Program-made: the position numbers and the translations under genes
The notes under the pieces: generated by a model
Seen by the model: the letters and a program-made list of their open reading frames with translations, nothing else
The model's database searches: none
Told to the model about the DNA's origin: nothing
Origin: Actomonas aquatica
GTDB lineage: Bacteria; Verrucomicrobiota; Verrucomicrobiia; Opitutales; Opitutaceae
NCBI RefSeq assembly: GCF_019679435.2
Contig: NZ_CP139781.1
Location: 5,700,001 to 5,764,000, forward strand
DNA length: 64,000 nucleotides
Reading direction: 5' to 3'
Part shown: one piece after another, positions 17,155 through 25,688 of the stretch
Layout of the letters: each line of letters opens with the position of its first letter
Position numbering within the stretch: position 1 is the stretch's first letter

Positions 17155-20001
17155 TCACTCCAGCCTCGTGCCGGGCGGGATGGCGAGGATGCGGATGAAT
17201 TGGCGGGTGGAGAGGACTTCGCGGGCGAGGCGTTCGACCTCCTTTTCGCTGATCGACTGGAGGTCGCTCAGGCGGGTGTGCGGGAGTTGGAGGGCCTCCG
17301 GGTTGGTCTGGGCGGCGGAGACGACGTGGCGGATCCAATAGCCGTTGGAGTTGAGCTGAGCGTCGACGCCGTCGATGAGCGGGGCTTTGGCGCGTTCCAG
17401 CTCCTCCCGTTTGATGCCGCGTTTGGCCAGGCGTTGGGCGATCTTGGTGAGATGTTTCTGGGCTTCGGCGACATCGGCGGGGGCCACGGTGATGCTGGCC
17501 TGCAGGTATCCCTGTTCCGGATACACCTCACTGGTCCAATAACTCACGGAGGGCGCGTAGGTGGCACCGAGGTTTTCACGGATGTCCTCCAACACCCGAT
17601 TGCCGAGGACGTGGGAGAGGATCTCGAGCGTGCGGCGGCGGCGGGCTTCGCCGACGGCGTCGACGGGCCAGGCGAAGAGCAGGGAGGCCTGGGGTTCGCC
17701 GGACTGCACGGGCAGAAAGCGCAGGGCGGCGCCGCGTTCGAGGTTGAAGGGCGGCAGACGGTCGAGGGCGGCGGGCTCCTTGGCCGGCGGCAGCGTGCCG
17801 AGGGTCGAGGCGACGGCGGCGATGGCGGTCTCGAGGTCGAAGTCGCCGACCAGACCGATTTCCATGGGCGCGCGGTCGAGGCGGTTGCTGATCCATGCGC
17901 GCACCATCTGGGCGTTGAGCTGATCGAGCTGTTCGGGAGGGATGAGGGTGAAACGGTCATCCTCCTGGTAAAAGACGTCGGCGCTGAAGGATCCGACGGC
18001 GCGCTGGGCGTCGAGCAAGGCGGTGGCGGACCAGCTGCGAATTCCTTCGCGCGCGGTGGCGAAGGATTCGTCGTCCATGGCGGCATCGGTCAGGTAGGCG
18101 GTGAGGAGTTGGAGCAGGAGGTTGAGCTCCTCGACGTCGGCGCTGCCGTTGAAGGACATGGTCGAGGCGTTGATATCGAAGGACAGGCGCACGAAGTGGC
18201 CGGCGAGGGCGCCGGCGAGTTGTTCGGCGGGCAGTTGGTTGAGTCCACCGGAGGGCAGGACCGATTGAGCGAGGGCGGCGACGCCGTGCATCCCGCGGGG
18301 TTCGGCGAGTTGACCGCCGTTGTCGAGGCGGACGGTGAGGAACACAGAATCGGCGGTGAAGGTGGTGCGCTTGAGGTTGAGTTTCAGGCCGTTGGCAAAC
18401 TCCAGCATGTGCACGTCGAGGGACTCGTCATGGCGCCGGGTCACGACCTCGCCGGGCGGGCCGAAATCCGTATACGGAAAGTCGATACGCTCGGTGGCGG
18501 TGGGTGGAGAGAGTTCGCGGGTGATGACGGCGTTGATGTGGGTCGCAACCTCGTCGGCCGTGAGCATGGCGGCGGAGGCGGAGGTGAGCTGCATGCCGGG
18601 GAAACCTTCGGCGAAGAAGGGGCGCAGGGCGTCGAGACATTCCTCCGGGGTGATGGCGGGGAGGTGCTCGGAGGCGAAGGCGTAGTTAAAGGCTGGGGCG
18701 GTGGGCTGGTTGCCCCAGAGGAGCGTGGAGGCGAGGCGCGCGGCGAAATTGACGGCAGGTTCGGTGTCGCCGTGGCGCGTGGCGTATTCGTTTCCTCGCA
18801 GGAGATTGTCGCGGGGGGCGGCGAGTTCCTCGGTGGTGAAGCCGTAGATGCGGAGGCGGCGGTATTCGTCGAGCAGGGTGCTGGCGAGTAGCGGCCAGTT
18901 GTCGGGCTTGCTCTCGGCGTAGAACACGAGCTCCTCGTTGAAGGGCGTGGGGCTGTTGAGGTTGACGCCGAGGTTGCCGAAGGTGCCGGGCTGGGCGCGG
19001 GCGATGAGCTCGAAACGGCGTTGGAGGGCGGCGAGGGCGAGTTGCAGGGCGAGGCCGCGGCGGCGGGTGGTGAGGGTATCGGCGGTGGCCGGGTCGCGGG
19101 AGGCGACGAGGGCAAGCTCGGCCACGAAGGACTTCACCTCTTCGTTGACGACCAGTTTAGCTTGGGTGCTCGGTTGATTGCGGATCGTGCCGAGTTCGAG
19201 GGAGGGGAGCGGGTCGGCGGGGCGTTCCCAATCGGCAAAGTGAGCTGCGATGCGAGCGGCGATATCGGCCGGTGCAAAGTCGCCGGCGGCCACGAGGATG
19301 ACGTTATCGGGGCGATACCAACGTTGGTAGAAGGCGATGAGGTGATCGCGGGGCGTCTTCTCGATCTCCTCGGGCGTGCCGGAGACGATGCGGCGGGAGA
19401 GCAGCGACTCGGGGTAGAGGAAGTTGAGGCGGTTCTGGTAGAGGGCGTGGGCGTTCTGGCCGCGGGTGCGAAACTCGGAGATGAGGACGCCGCGTTCGCG
19501 TTCCACCTCGCGGCGTTGGAAGAGCAGCTCGCTGCCCCATTCGCGCAGGACGCTGAAGGCGAGGTCGAGTTTCTCGGGAGCGGCTGACGGCAGGTCGAGA
19601 TGGTAGATGGTATGGGACGGCCAGGTGAAGGCGGTGACGTCGGGGCCGAAGCGGATGCCGGCTTTTTCGAGTTCGGCGCTGAGGGATTCGCCGCGAAACT
19701 TCCGCGTGCCGTTGAAAGCCATGTGCTCGACAAAGTGGGCCACGCCGCGTTCGTCGTCGTTTTCGTGGAGGGAGCCGGCGAGCACGAGCATGCGCAGGCT
19801 GGCGGTGCCGACAGGGTGCGGTTGACGCTTGATCGCGTAACGCAGCCCGTTGGGCAGGGTGCCCCACGTGATGGTTGGGTCGGTGAGGATGCCCTCCGCT
19901 TCACGGGGCCAGGCGGAAGCGGTGGGGGAGGAAATCTCGGCGGCGGGCAGGTGAGTCGCGGAAAGCCATAGCGCCGAAACCAACAGAAGAACGGTCCGCA
20001 T
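17155..20001 (-). CDS. Secreted M16-family zinc metallopeptidase (first copy)
   Basis: 948 residues with a Sec signal peptide (residues 1-21, ending LPAAE). The inverted zinc motif HFVEH is at 89-93 in RGVAHFVEHMAFNGT. The third zinc ligand is expected in the VERERGVLISEF segment about 70 residues later. A second, inactive M16 repeat follows, with the C-terminal ENLGATYAPSVSYW segment holding the Tyr typical of the substrate-binding Arg/Tyr pair. The full-length two-lobed form (M16A/PqqL-like) degrades peptides in the periplasm or outside the cell. A paralogue of almost identical length lies at 21899-24718, with two small genes between. Start ATG 20001. Confidence 0.92.
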   Translation of the reverse strand: MRTVLLLVSALWLSATHLPAAEISSPTASAWPREAEGILTDPTITWGTLPNGLRYAIKRQPHPVGTASLRMLVLAGSLHENDDERGVAHFVEHMAFNGTRKFRGESLSAELEKAGIRFGPDVTAFTWPSHTIYHLDLPSAAPEKLDLAFSVLREWGSELLFQRREVERERGVLISEFRTRGQNAHALYQNRLNFLYPESLLSRRIVSGTPEEIEKTPRDHLIAFYQRWYRPDNVILVAAGDFAPADIAARIAAHFADWERPADPLPSLELGTIRNQPSTQAKLVVNEEVKSFVAELALVASRDPATADTLTTRRRGLALQLALAALQRRFELIARAQPGTFGNLGVNLNSPTPFNEELVFYAESKPDNWPLLASTLLDEYRRLRIYGFTTEELAAPRDNLLRGNEYATRHGDTEPAVNFAARLASTLLWGNQPTAPAFNYAFASEHLPAITPEECLDALRPFFAEGFPGMQLTSASAAMLTADEVATHINAVITRELSPPTATERIDFPYTDFGPPGEVVTRRHDESLDVHMLEFANGLKLNLKRTTFTADSVFLTVRLDNGGQLAEPRGMHGVAALAQSVLPSGGLNQLPAEQLAGALAGHFVRLSFDINASTMSFNGSADVEELNLLLQLLTAYLTDAAMDDESFATAREGIRSWSATALLDAQRAVGSFSADVFYQEDDRFTLIPPEQLDQLNAQMVRAWISNRLDRAPMEIGLVGDFDLETAIAAVASTLGTLPPAKEPAALDRLPPFNLERGAALRFLPVQSGEPQASLLFAWPVDAVGEARRRRTLEILSHVLGNRVLEDIRENLGATYAPSVSYWTSEVYPEQGYLQASITVAPADVAEAQKHLTKIAQRLAKRGIKREELERAKAPLIDGVDAQLNSNGYWIRHVVSAAQTNPEALQLPHTRLSDLQSISEKEVERLAREVLSTRQFIRILAIPPGTRLE

Positions 20002-20068
20002 GGGGGGCGATTAGAGTGATGCGAGGCGGCGAAGCAAGCGGGGTTGGTGCGGGCGGTGAATTTGGCGA

Positions 20069-20110
20069 CGTGAGGAAGGGGGCGTGAGGATGTGGACGTG
20101 AGGACGGGGC
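20069..20110. repeat. Three direct repeats of CGTGAGGA at 14-bp spacing
   Basis: CGTGAGGA starts at 20069, 20083 and 20097, an exact 14-bp period, 68-104 bp upstream of the M16 start codon (minus strand). It may be an operator-like array or a short tandem expansion; no known regulator is implied. Confidence 0.5.
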
Positions 20111-20162
20111 GAGGCCGATCGTGACGCAGACGCGGCCCGGAGGGGGCGGCGCGGGAACTGCC

Positions 20163-21017
20163 TTACTGTGGCCGTAGTGCTTTGGTTACGATGGAAGGGA
20201 GCGCGCCCTCATGTGAGAGAAAGGGTAGATTGTGGAAGCGCCAGGTTCCGTCCTCGCGGGACCAAAACATCACACCCGTTAATTGAGACCAGCGACCGTC
20301 AGTCGTCAGCTCGGCTCTATATACGACCATTCCGACGTCTTCATTATCGATGGCGGTGAGCAAGGTCCGCTCCGATTCGATATGCAGGCGCTCGAGAGCT
20401 GGTTTCAAAAATTGGACGGGGTTCTGACGCTGAAATTCTTCGGATCCCATGGTGTGGAGGCCCTCGGCGTCTCGCGCATTGATGAGTTGAATGATGCGAC
20501 CCAAAGAGGGCCAGCCATGCGAGGGGGGCTCGCTCGGCAAATCCGGGATGAGCGATTCAGCTGAGGATGGTTCGACTTGCTCAGTGGATGGGCGCCGTGC
20601 CTCACGCACCGCCGGAAGGTCCGGCACGTGGGTCACCACGATCAAGGTTTCCGAGGAGCCATCGCGGAGGATGTTGATCTGCATGAACTGATCCTCGTCG
20701 GAGGAAAGACCGCTCATGCCGCCGGAGTGGATCCCATTGCGGGAGATTCGGTTGGTCTGGAGGTTGTTGAGTTGCCAATCCGGCCCCGCGAACTGACGCA
20801 GGTAGTAATCTTGAACCACCTCGGGGTCGTCAGTTGTTTGGTAGCTCGTCCGCGTGGCACCCGGCGTTGAGTCGATGGTCTCGCTGTCCACGAGTTTTGC
20901 ACCGGGATAGTTCCATCCTTGGGACTCCGTGGCGACGTGGCGGTTGCAGCCGGATACGAACATAGCGACGAGGCTGATGCCGAAGAAGCAGAGAGAACGT
21001 GAGGTGGCTATTTTCAT
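20163..21017 (-). CDS. Putative lipoprotein, uncharacterised
   Basis: 284 residues from ATG 21017. The N-terminus has a lipoprotein signal ending in VSGC, with Cys at about residue 23-24, so the mature protein is lipid-anchored. The first half (GAKLVDSETIDSTPG, then TTDDPEVVQDYYLRQF) resembles small periplasmic proteins with an alpha/beta fold. A proline/serine-rich linker (about 140-165) leads to a second globular half (SLGRIIQLINARDAEGLHTMG...) that could be NTF2- or snoaL-like. No family name is justified. The coding sequence is visibly less GC-rich than the flanking M16 genes, which may indicate a different history. It lies 160 bp upstream of the first M16 gene on the same strand. Confidence 0.7.
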   Translation of the reverse strand: MKIATSRSLCFFGISLVAMFVSGCNRHVATESQGWNYPGAKLVDSETIDSTPGATRTSYQTTDDPEVVQDYYLRQFAGPDWQLNNLQTNRISRNGIHSGGMSGLSSDEDQFMQINILRDGSSETLIVVTHVPDLPAVREARRPSTEQVEPSSAESLIPDLPSEPPSHGWPSLGRIIQLINARDAEGLHTMGSEEFQRQNPVQFLKPALERLHIESERTLLTAIDNEDVGMVVYRAELTTDGRWSQLTGVMFWSREDGTWRFHNLPFLSHEGALPSIVTKALRPQ

Positions 21018-21072
21018 CAAGGGGCGGGCTGCGAAACGCGGACCATGAGGTGGATGGTTGAACGATGGGCGC

Positions 21073-21110
21073 GGAGGGGCAGCGTAGCGCGACCAAGGTC
21101 GCGGCCTACA
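21073..21110. repeat. GGAGGGGCAG-hairpin-CCTACA repeat, copy 1
   Basis: GGAGGGGCAG (21073-21082) is followed by a hairpin GCGACC/GGTCGC and GCCTACA. Sister copies are at 21810-21849 and 27281-27319. All three are intergenic, so this looks like a dispersed palindromic repeat family. Confidence 0.6.
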
Positions 21111-21137
21111 TGGCCGGATTTGCGACCTTACACAAAG

Positions 21138-21689
21138 TCATCCGATGTCGGGGTATTGTTCGGACCAGGGGACCCAGCGGTCGTTGGTCGCGTCGGGGTC
21201 GTTGGTGCGGGCGATGTTGAGGGTGATTTGGAGCTGCTTGAGCGCGGTCTCGAAACGGCTCTTCGTGCAGCGGGTGCGTTCGATGGCGAGGGTGCGGAGT
21301 TCGGCGGTTTCGGTCGGGTCGACGCGGATGATGTCGTAGAGTTTTTGGGCGAGTTCGCTGCAGGCGCTCACGGGCTGGTGGGCGGCCGGGTAGTGCACGT
21401 CGCGGAGGTGGTCCATCGACATGAGCACGGCGTGGCCGCCTTTGATTTTGCCGTAGAAGACGTCGTCGGGGTAGGCCGCGGGCAGCTCGTTTTTCCACGC
21501 CCAGATGGCTTCGACGCGAGCGCCCCACTTGGTGCGACCACCACCTTCGGCGGGGAGGGCGACGACATCCCAGAGCGCGGGCAAGCCGGAGCCTTTGCTG
21601 CTGAAGAGGGTGCACACGCCGATGCGCTGCACGTAGGCGAGCGCGTCTTCGCGGGTTTTGACGGTGGGGCGGGGCGGCTTGGACGGCAT
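21138..21689 (-). CDS. AlkZ-related conserved protein
   Basis: 183 residues, no signal peptide or membrane span. The recurring features (REDALAYVQRIGVCTLF, LPALWDVVALP, AVLMSMDHLRDVHYPA, CTKSRFETALKQLQITLN) match, from memory, small proteins annotated as AlkZ-related or winged-helix domain proteins. True AlkZ/YcaQ is a roughly 400-residue DNA glycosylase that unhooks crosslinks. This protein is about half that length and I do not see the QxQ catalytic motif, so glycosylase activity should not be assumed. It lies between the two M16 peptidase regions on the same strand and is flanked by hairpin repeats on both sides. Family call moderate, function unknown. Confidence 0.7.
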   Translation of the reverse strand: MPSKPPRPTVKTREDALAYVQRIGVCTLFSSKGSGLPALWDVVALPAEGGGRTKWGARVEAIWAWKNELPAAYPDDVFYGKIKGGHAVLMSMDHLRDVHYPAAHQPVSACSELAQKLYDIIRVDPTETAELRTLAIERTRCTKSRFETALKQLQITLNIARTNDPDATNDRWVPWSEQYPDIG

Positions 21690-21776
21690 GACCCGACGAT
21701 GGTCAGGTGGCGTGCGTGCGCAAGTTGCGCAGTGAGCGTGATTGTCGGCTCTGTGCAGGAAGGCGGGGACGAAGCT

Positions 21777-21807
21777 TTAAACCACAGATGGCACAGAGGT
21801 GCACAGA
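21777..21807. repeat. Degenerate AAACCACRGATGG-type repeat
   Basis: TTTAAACCACAGATGGCACAG and downstream CACAGATC form a diverged single arm of the family seen at 15701-15829 and 32914-32937. It lies in the 210-bp gap between the AlkZ-related gene and the second M16 gene, next to a hairpin repeat. Confidence 0.5.
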
Positions 21808-21809
21808 TC

Positions 21810-21849
21810 GGAGGGGCAGGAGGGAGCGGCCGACACGGCCGCTGCTACA
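21810..21849. repeat. GGAGGGGCAG-hairpin-CTACA repeat, copy 2
   Basis: GGAGGGGCAG (21810-21819) is followed by AGCGGCC (21825-21831) and GGCCGCT (21837-21843), a 7-bp stem with a 5-nt loop, then GCTACA. The hairpin bases differ from copies 1 and 3 but the stem and flanks are kept, suggesting compensatory change. Confidence 0.6.
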
Positions 21850-21898
21850 TTTTATTGTGCTGGCGAAAGCGCGGCCCGCGGGAGGCGAGCCCCGGCGC

Positions 21899-24718
21899 TC
21901 AGAACATGCTTTTGCCTTTTTCGCCGGTGCCGGCGTAGAGCTCGATGGCTTGGTTTTTGTCGAGGTATTGGCGGGCGAGTTCGCTTAGGCGCTGGGCGCT
22001 GATCGACTCCAGATCGGTGCGACGACTGTCGGCGTAAGTGAGTTGTTCGGGGTGTTCCGACAATCCGTCGAGCACGCTGTGCAGCCAATAGCGGTTGCTG
22101 CGCAGTTGGGCGTCGAGGCTGTTGAGCGCGGGGTTGAGGGCTTGCAGCAGGAGGTCATCGTCGATGCCGCGGCTCGCGAGTTGGTCGCCCACCTTGCGGA
22201 TTTCGCGGGCGGCGCGTTCGACGTAGCGCAGTTGGGTGATGAGCGAGAAACGGAGGTAGCCCACCGAGTCGTCCGTCTCCGGGAAGAAGGTTTCGATGCG
22301 CGGCGAGTAGGTGAGGCCGGTGTCTTCGCGGAGGCGCTCGACGACCCGTTCGCCGACGCACTTGGAGAGCAGTTCCAACTCGCGACGTTGGCGCACGGAG
22401 CCGTCGACCGGGATGGGCCAAAGCACGGCGGTGGCGGCGCGTTGGCTGTAGGACGAGGCGTGGAAAGTCTGGTCCTCGCGCAGCCAGTTGAACGGGGGGG
22501 GCGCGGGCAGGGGCTGGCGTGGCGGCAGGGAACCGAAGGTCGCGGCGACGGCATCGCGGGCGAGGTCGGAGTTGATGTCGCCGACGATGGAAACCTCGAT
22601 GGGGAGGGCGGCGAACTGGGGTTCGAGCCAGGCACGGAGGTCGGCGGGCAGGATGTTTTTCAGGTCATCTTCGAGGGGAGCGGCGAGGCGCGGATCTTCA
22701 TGCGCGAGGGCGTAGTGGAAGTTGGCGGCGAGGGAGGCCTCGGCCTGGTTGAAGGCGCGATCGGCGGCGGCGATGCTTTCGGCCACGGCGTGGCTGACGG
22801 CGTTTTCGGCGAGGGCAGGATCGGTCAGGTAGGCGGCAACGATGCGGCAGAGGAGGGGGAGTTGTTCGCGTTCGGTGGAGCCGGTGAAGAGGAGGGCGTC
22901 CTCGGTGACGGCGAAGGTGATCTCGGCGGCGTGGCCATCGAGGGCACGGGTGATGCCGGCGATGTCGAGTTGGCCGAGTCCGCCGGCGATGAGGGCGGCT
23001 TCCGCCACCTCGGGCACGCCGGGCTGGGCGGGATCGGTGCGCAGGTGGCCGCCGTTCTTGAGGCGCACGATGAACTCGACGGTGTCCTGCTCGAAGGAGG
23101 TCGGTTTGAAGTTGAAGGTCACGCCGTTGGCGTAGTGGACCTGTTCCACGTCGGTGGCGGGATCGGTGCGCTCGGAGACGATGGCGGCGGGCTCGCCGAA
23201 GGAGGTGTAGGGGAACTCGAGGTCCTCGTTGACGGACGGCGGGGTGAGCTCGAGGCGGGTGCCCTCTTGGAGGGCTTCGACGAGGTTTTTGCTCATGCCG
23301 GCTTCGCCGAGGTCGCCGTAGATGAAGTAGCGGGCCTGGCCGGTGGCGAGGTAGTCGGCCAAGGCTTCGCGACAGGTTTCCGGCGTGAGCGTGGGCAGGA
23401 TCTCGCGGGCGAGGGCGTGGGTGGTGGCATCGGCCGGAAGCACACGTTGGTAACGCACGGCGTCGGTGAGGCGGGACGCGTAGGCGGGCACGTCGGCGTG
23501 CGACGGATGGCTCTCCTCGTAGGTGATGCGGTTGAGCAACACCTCGCGGGCGTCTGCGACCTCCTCGGGGAGGAAGCCGTATTTGCGCAGGCCGCGGTAT
23601 TCGGTGAGCAGGGTGTGGAGGAGGGTTTTCCAATGCTCGGGGCGACCGCTGACGGAAAGGGTGAGCTCGGCAACGTCGGGGGACGGCGAGGCCTCGTAGA
23701 TTTGGAGACGTTCGACCTCGGAGGGCGCGAAAAGCACCTGGCGGTTGAGGCGCGACTGGATGACTTGGAGGGCGAGTTGAGTGATGAGGCTTTGGCGGAA
23801 GTTTTCGACCGAGTCGGTGGCGGGCGTGGGGCGGGTGTGGATGATCTCGAAGTTGAAGGACTTGATGGGGCCGATCTGGGTCCAGTGCAGGCGCGGGGAG
23901 GACGGGTTGACAGCGGGGGGCGCGGAGGGTTGCGGGGCGAGCGGACCGCGGGCGCGAAAGCTGCCGAAGTGGCGGGCGACAGCGGCATCGATCTCGGCGG
24001 AGGGTTTGTCGGCCACGATGGCGAGCACGACATTGTCGGGGCGATACCAGCGCTCGTAGAAGTCGCGCAGGTCGTCGGCGCGGGCGCGGTCGACGCTGTG
24101 CGGGGTGCCGGCGGGGTTACGTTCACCGAGCGGATGGTCCGGGTAGACGAAACCCATACGCTCCTGGGCGAAAGGGCCGGCGACGAGGCCGCGGGCATTG
24201 ATCTCGGCGAGGATGACCTTGGCTTCGCGCTTCACCTCGCGGGCTTCGATTTTGAGGCCGTCGCACCAGTCGCGCATGACTTGGAGGGCGAGCTCGAAGG
24301 TGGCGGGGTCGTCGTTGGGTAGGTCGAGTTGGTAGACCGTGTGGGAAGGCGAGGTGAAGGCGTTGACCTCGGGGCCGATGCGCACGCCAGCGCGGGCGAG
24401 GGTGGCGCGCAGGGTATCGGCGGGGAAGTTGCGGGTGCCGTTGAACGCCATGTGTTCCACGAAGTGCGCGTAGCCGAGCTCGTCGTCCTCCTCGTGATTG
24501 GAGCCGGCGTTGACGATGAGACGCACGCTGACGCGGTTGTTTTTATCGGTCGTCTGCGCGTGGAGATAGCGCATGCCGTTGTCGAGTTGGCCGGAGGAGA
24601 GGATCGGGTCGTAGGGCAGACCTTCGATTTCGGGCAGCCACGCGGCGTGGAGGGCGGTGAGCGGCAAAAGGCAGGAGGCGACGGCCGCGAGGAAAGGGCG
24701 GAGGGAAAGAGAGCGCAT
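21899..24718 (-). CDS. Secreted M16-family zinc metallopeptidase (second copy)
   Basis: 939 residues from ATG 24718; the frame extends 10 codons upstream, but this ATG opens a clean signal peptide (MRSLSLRPFLAAVASC, cleavage near ALHAA). HFVEH at 85-89 in LGYAHFVEHMAFNGT is the inverted zinc motif. The EVKREAKVILAEIN segment about 70 residues later holds the third ligand. The C-terminal EDTGLTYSPRIETFF segment matches the substrate-binding Tyr region. It shares gene length, layout and motif spacing with the 17155-20001 gene, so the pair are paralogues of a two-lobed periplasmic peptidase. Whether they act separately or as a heterodimer is unknown; unlike M16B pairs, both keep the zinc motif. 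Confidence 0.92.
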   Translation of the reverse strand: MRSLSLRPFLAAVASCLLPLTALHAAWLPEIEGLPYDPILSSGQLDNGMRYLHAQTTDKNNRVSVRLIVNAGSNHEEDDELGYAHFVEHMAFNGTRNFPADTLRATLARAGVRIGPEVNAFTSPSHTVYQLDLPNDDPATFELALQVMRDWCDGLKIEAREVKREAKVILAEINARGLVAGPFAQERMGFVYPDHPLGERNPAGTPHSVDRARADDLRDFYERWYRPDNVVLAIVADKPSAEIDAAVARHFGSFRARGPLAPQPSAPPAVNPSSPRLHWTQIGPIKSFNFEIIHTRPTPATDSVENFRQSLITQLALQVIQSRLNRQVLFAPSEVERLQIYEASPSPDVAELTLSVSGRPEHWKTLLHTLLTEYRGLRKYGFLPEEVADAREVLLNRITYEESHPSHADVPAYASRLTDAVRYQRVLPADATTHALAREILPTLTPETCREALADYLATGQARYFIYGDLGEAGMSKNLVEALQEGTRLELTPPSVNEDLEFPYTSFGEPAAIVSERTDPATDVEQVHYANGVTFNFKPTSFEQDTVEFIVRLKNGGHLRTDPAQPGVPEVAEAALIAGGLGQLDIAGITRALDGHAAEITFAVTEDALLFTGSTEREQLPLLCRIVAAYLTDPALAENAVSHAVAESIAAADRAFNQAEASLAANFHYALAHEDPRLAAPLEDDLKNILPADLRAWLEPQFAALPIEVSIVGDINSDLARDAVAATFGSLPPRQPLPAPPPFNWLREDQTFHASSYSQRAATAVLWPIPVDGSVRQRRELELLSKCVGERVVERLREDTGLTYSPRIETFFPETDDSVGYLRFSLITQLRYVERAAREIRKVGDQLASRGIDDDLLLQALNPALNSLDAQLRSNRYWLHSVLDGLSEHPEQLTYADSRRTDLESISAQRLSELARQYLDKNQAIELYAGTGEKGKSMF

Positions 24719-24752
24719 GGTGAAACGGATTAGGGGAGAAGCCGGCAACCGG

Positions 24753-24785
24753 TGAAACCGGTTTCAGCTCGGGGTGCAATGCACC
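24753..24785. promoter_or_regulatory. Two adjacent palindromes upstream of the second M16 gene
   Basis: TGAAACCGGTTTCA (24753-24766) is a perfect 14-bp palindrome. GGTGCAATGCACC (24773-24785) is a perfect palindrome around a central A. They lie 35-67 bp upstream of the M16 start, the position of an operator or promoter, but could also belong to a dispersed palindromic repeat or act as hairpins ending the Bax-inhibitor transcript. Confidence 0.45.
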
Positions 24786-24854
24786 TGGGATGATTGGTCG
24801 AGAGACCGGATCACTGGTCGGTGACGCGGTGGAGGGCGAGGGGGCGAGCGCGCC

Positions 24855-25559
24855 TCAGCGGCGGGCGGCCATCAGAATGCGCAGCACATACCAGAAGAGC
24901 AGCATGACGCTGGAGAACAGCGCGAGGGCCGCGGCGACGGGTTGGTCGGTGCGGTAGTGGTGGATGATGTTCGAAGTCGTGTAGAGGATCGAACCACCGG
25001 CAAAGAGCACCATGACGGCCGAGAAGAGGAGGCCGAGTTGGAAGCCAAAGAGCATGCTGCAGACGATGACGCCGAGCGCGACGAAACCGCCGATGGCGAG
25101 GATGCCGCGCATGAAGGAGAAGTCCTTGCGGGTCATGAAGGCCGTGGCGGTGAGGCCGGCGAAGAGCAGGCCGGTGATGATGGCGGCCATCGGAATGACA
25201 TCGGGCGAACTGAAGTTGGACGCGATGTAGAGCAGCGGCAAAAAGAGGAAGGCTTCGGCAGCGACGAAGAGCCCGAGGCCGACGTATTGCAGGGCCTGCG
25301 ACACATTGGAGCGTGCCCAGGCGTCGGCGAGCCATGAGACGCCCATGAAGGCGCCGAGCACGATGAGCCAACTGTATTGGCCGCCGGTCATGAGGCGGAC
25401 GACGTCGGGTGCCCAGGAGGAGCCGATGAAGACGGCTTCCAAGGCCACGAAGGCGAAGATGGCACCCGCGAGGGTGAAGTAGGTTTCGCGAATGAAGGCG
25501 GCGCGCTGCTCGGCGGGGGCCTGGGCGACGACGAAGGGATTGCCGGGTTGGCTTTGCAT
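24855..25559 (-). CDS. Bax inhibitor-1 / YccA-family membrane protein
   Basis: 234 residues with about seven hydrophobic spans after a cytoplasmic N-terminus (AEQRAAFIRETYFTLAGAIFAF). The order of spans, the internal FMTRKDFSFM loop and the ILYTTSNIIHHYRTD segment before the last helix fit the BI-1/TMBIM family (E. coli YbhL/YccA). Members are inner-membrane Ca2+-leak-like channels or regulators of FtsH. No operon partner is evident; the gene is transcribed toward the second M16 gene, 137 bp away, with two palindromes in between. Confidence 0.9.
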   Translation of the reverse strand: MQSQPGNPFVVAQAPAEQRAAFIRETYFTLAGAIFAFVALEAVFIGSSWAPDVVRLMTGGQYSWLIVLGAFMGVSWLADAWARSNVSQALQYVGLGLFVAAEAFLFLPLLYIASNFSSPDVIPMAAIITGLLFAGLTATAFMTRKDFSFMRGILAIGGFVALGVIVCSMLFGFQLGLLFSAVMVLFAGGSILYTTSNIIHHYRTDQPVAAALALFSSVMLLFWYVLRILMAARR

Positions 25560-25688
25560 GGTCGGACGAATCAGCAGGAGTGGAGGGTTGCGGCCAGCGG
25601 GCGCGTTTCTTCCTCAGATCCGAGCGAAGCTCAACGTCAAAGCGCGACGCGGCGCGGCACCGCACGGGGCCACGCGCCGGTCGGGAGC

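Noticed and set aside
21138-21689. AlkZ-type DNA glycosylase
   Set aside because: Too short, and the QxQ catalytic motif is not visible; only an AlkZ-related label is justified.
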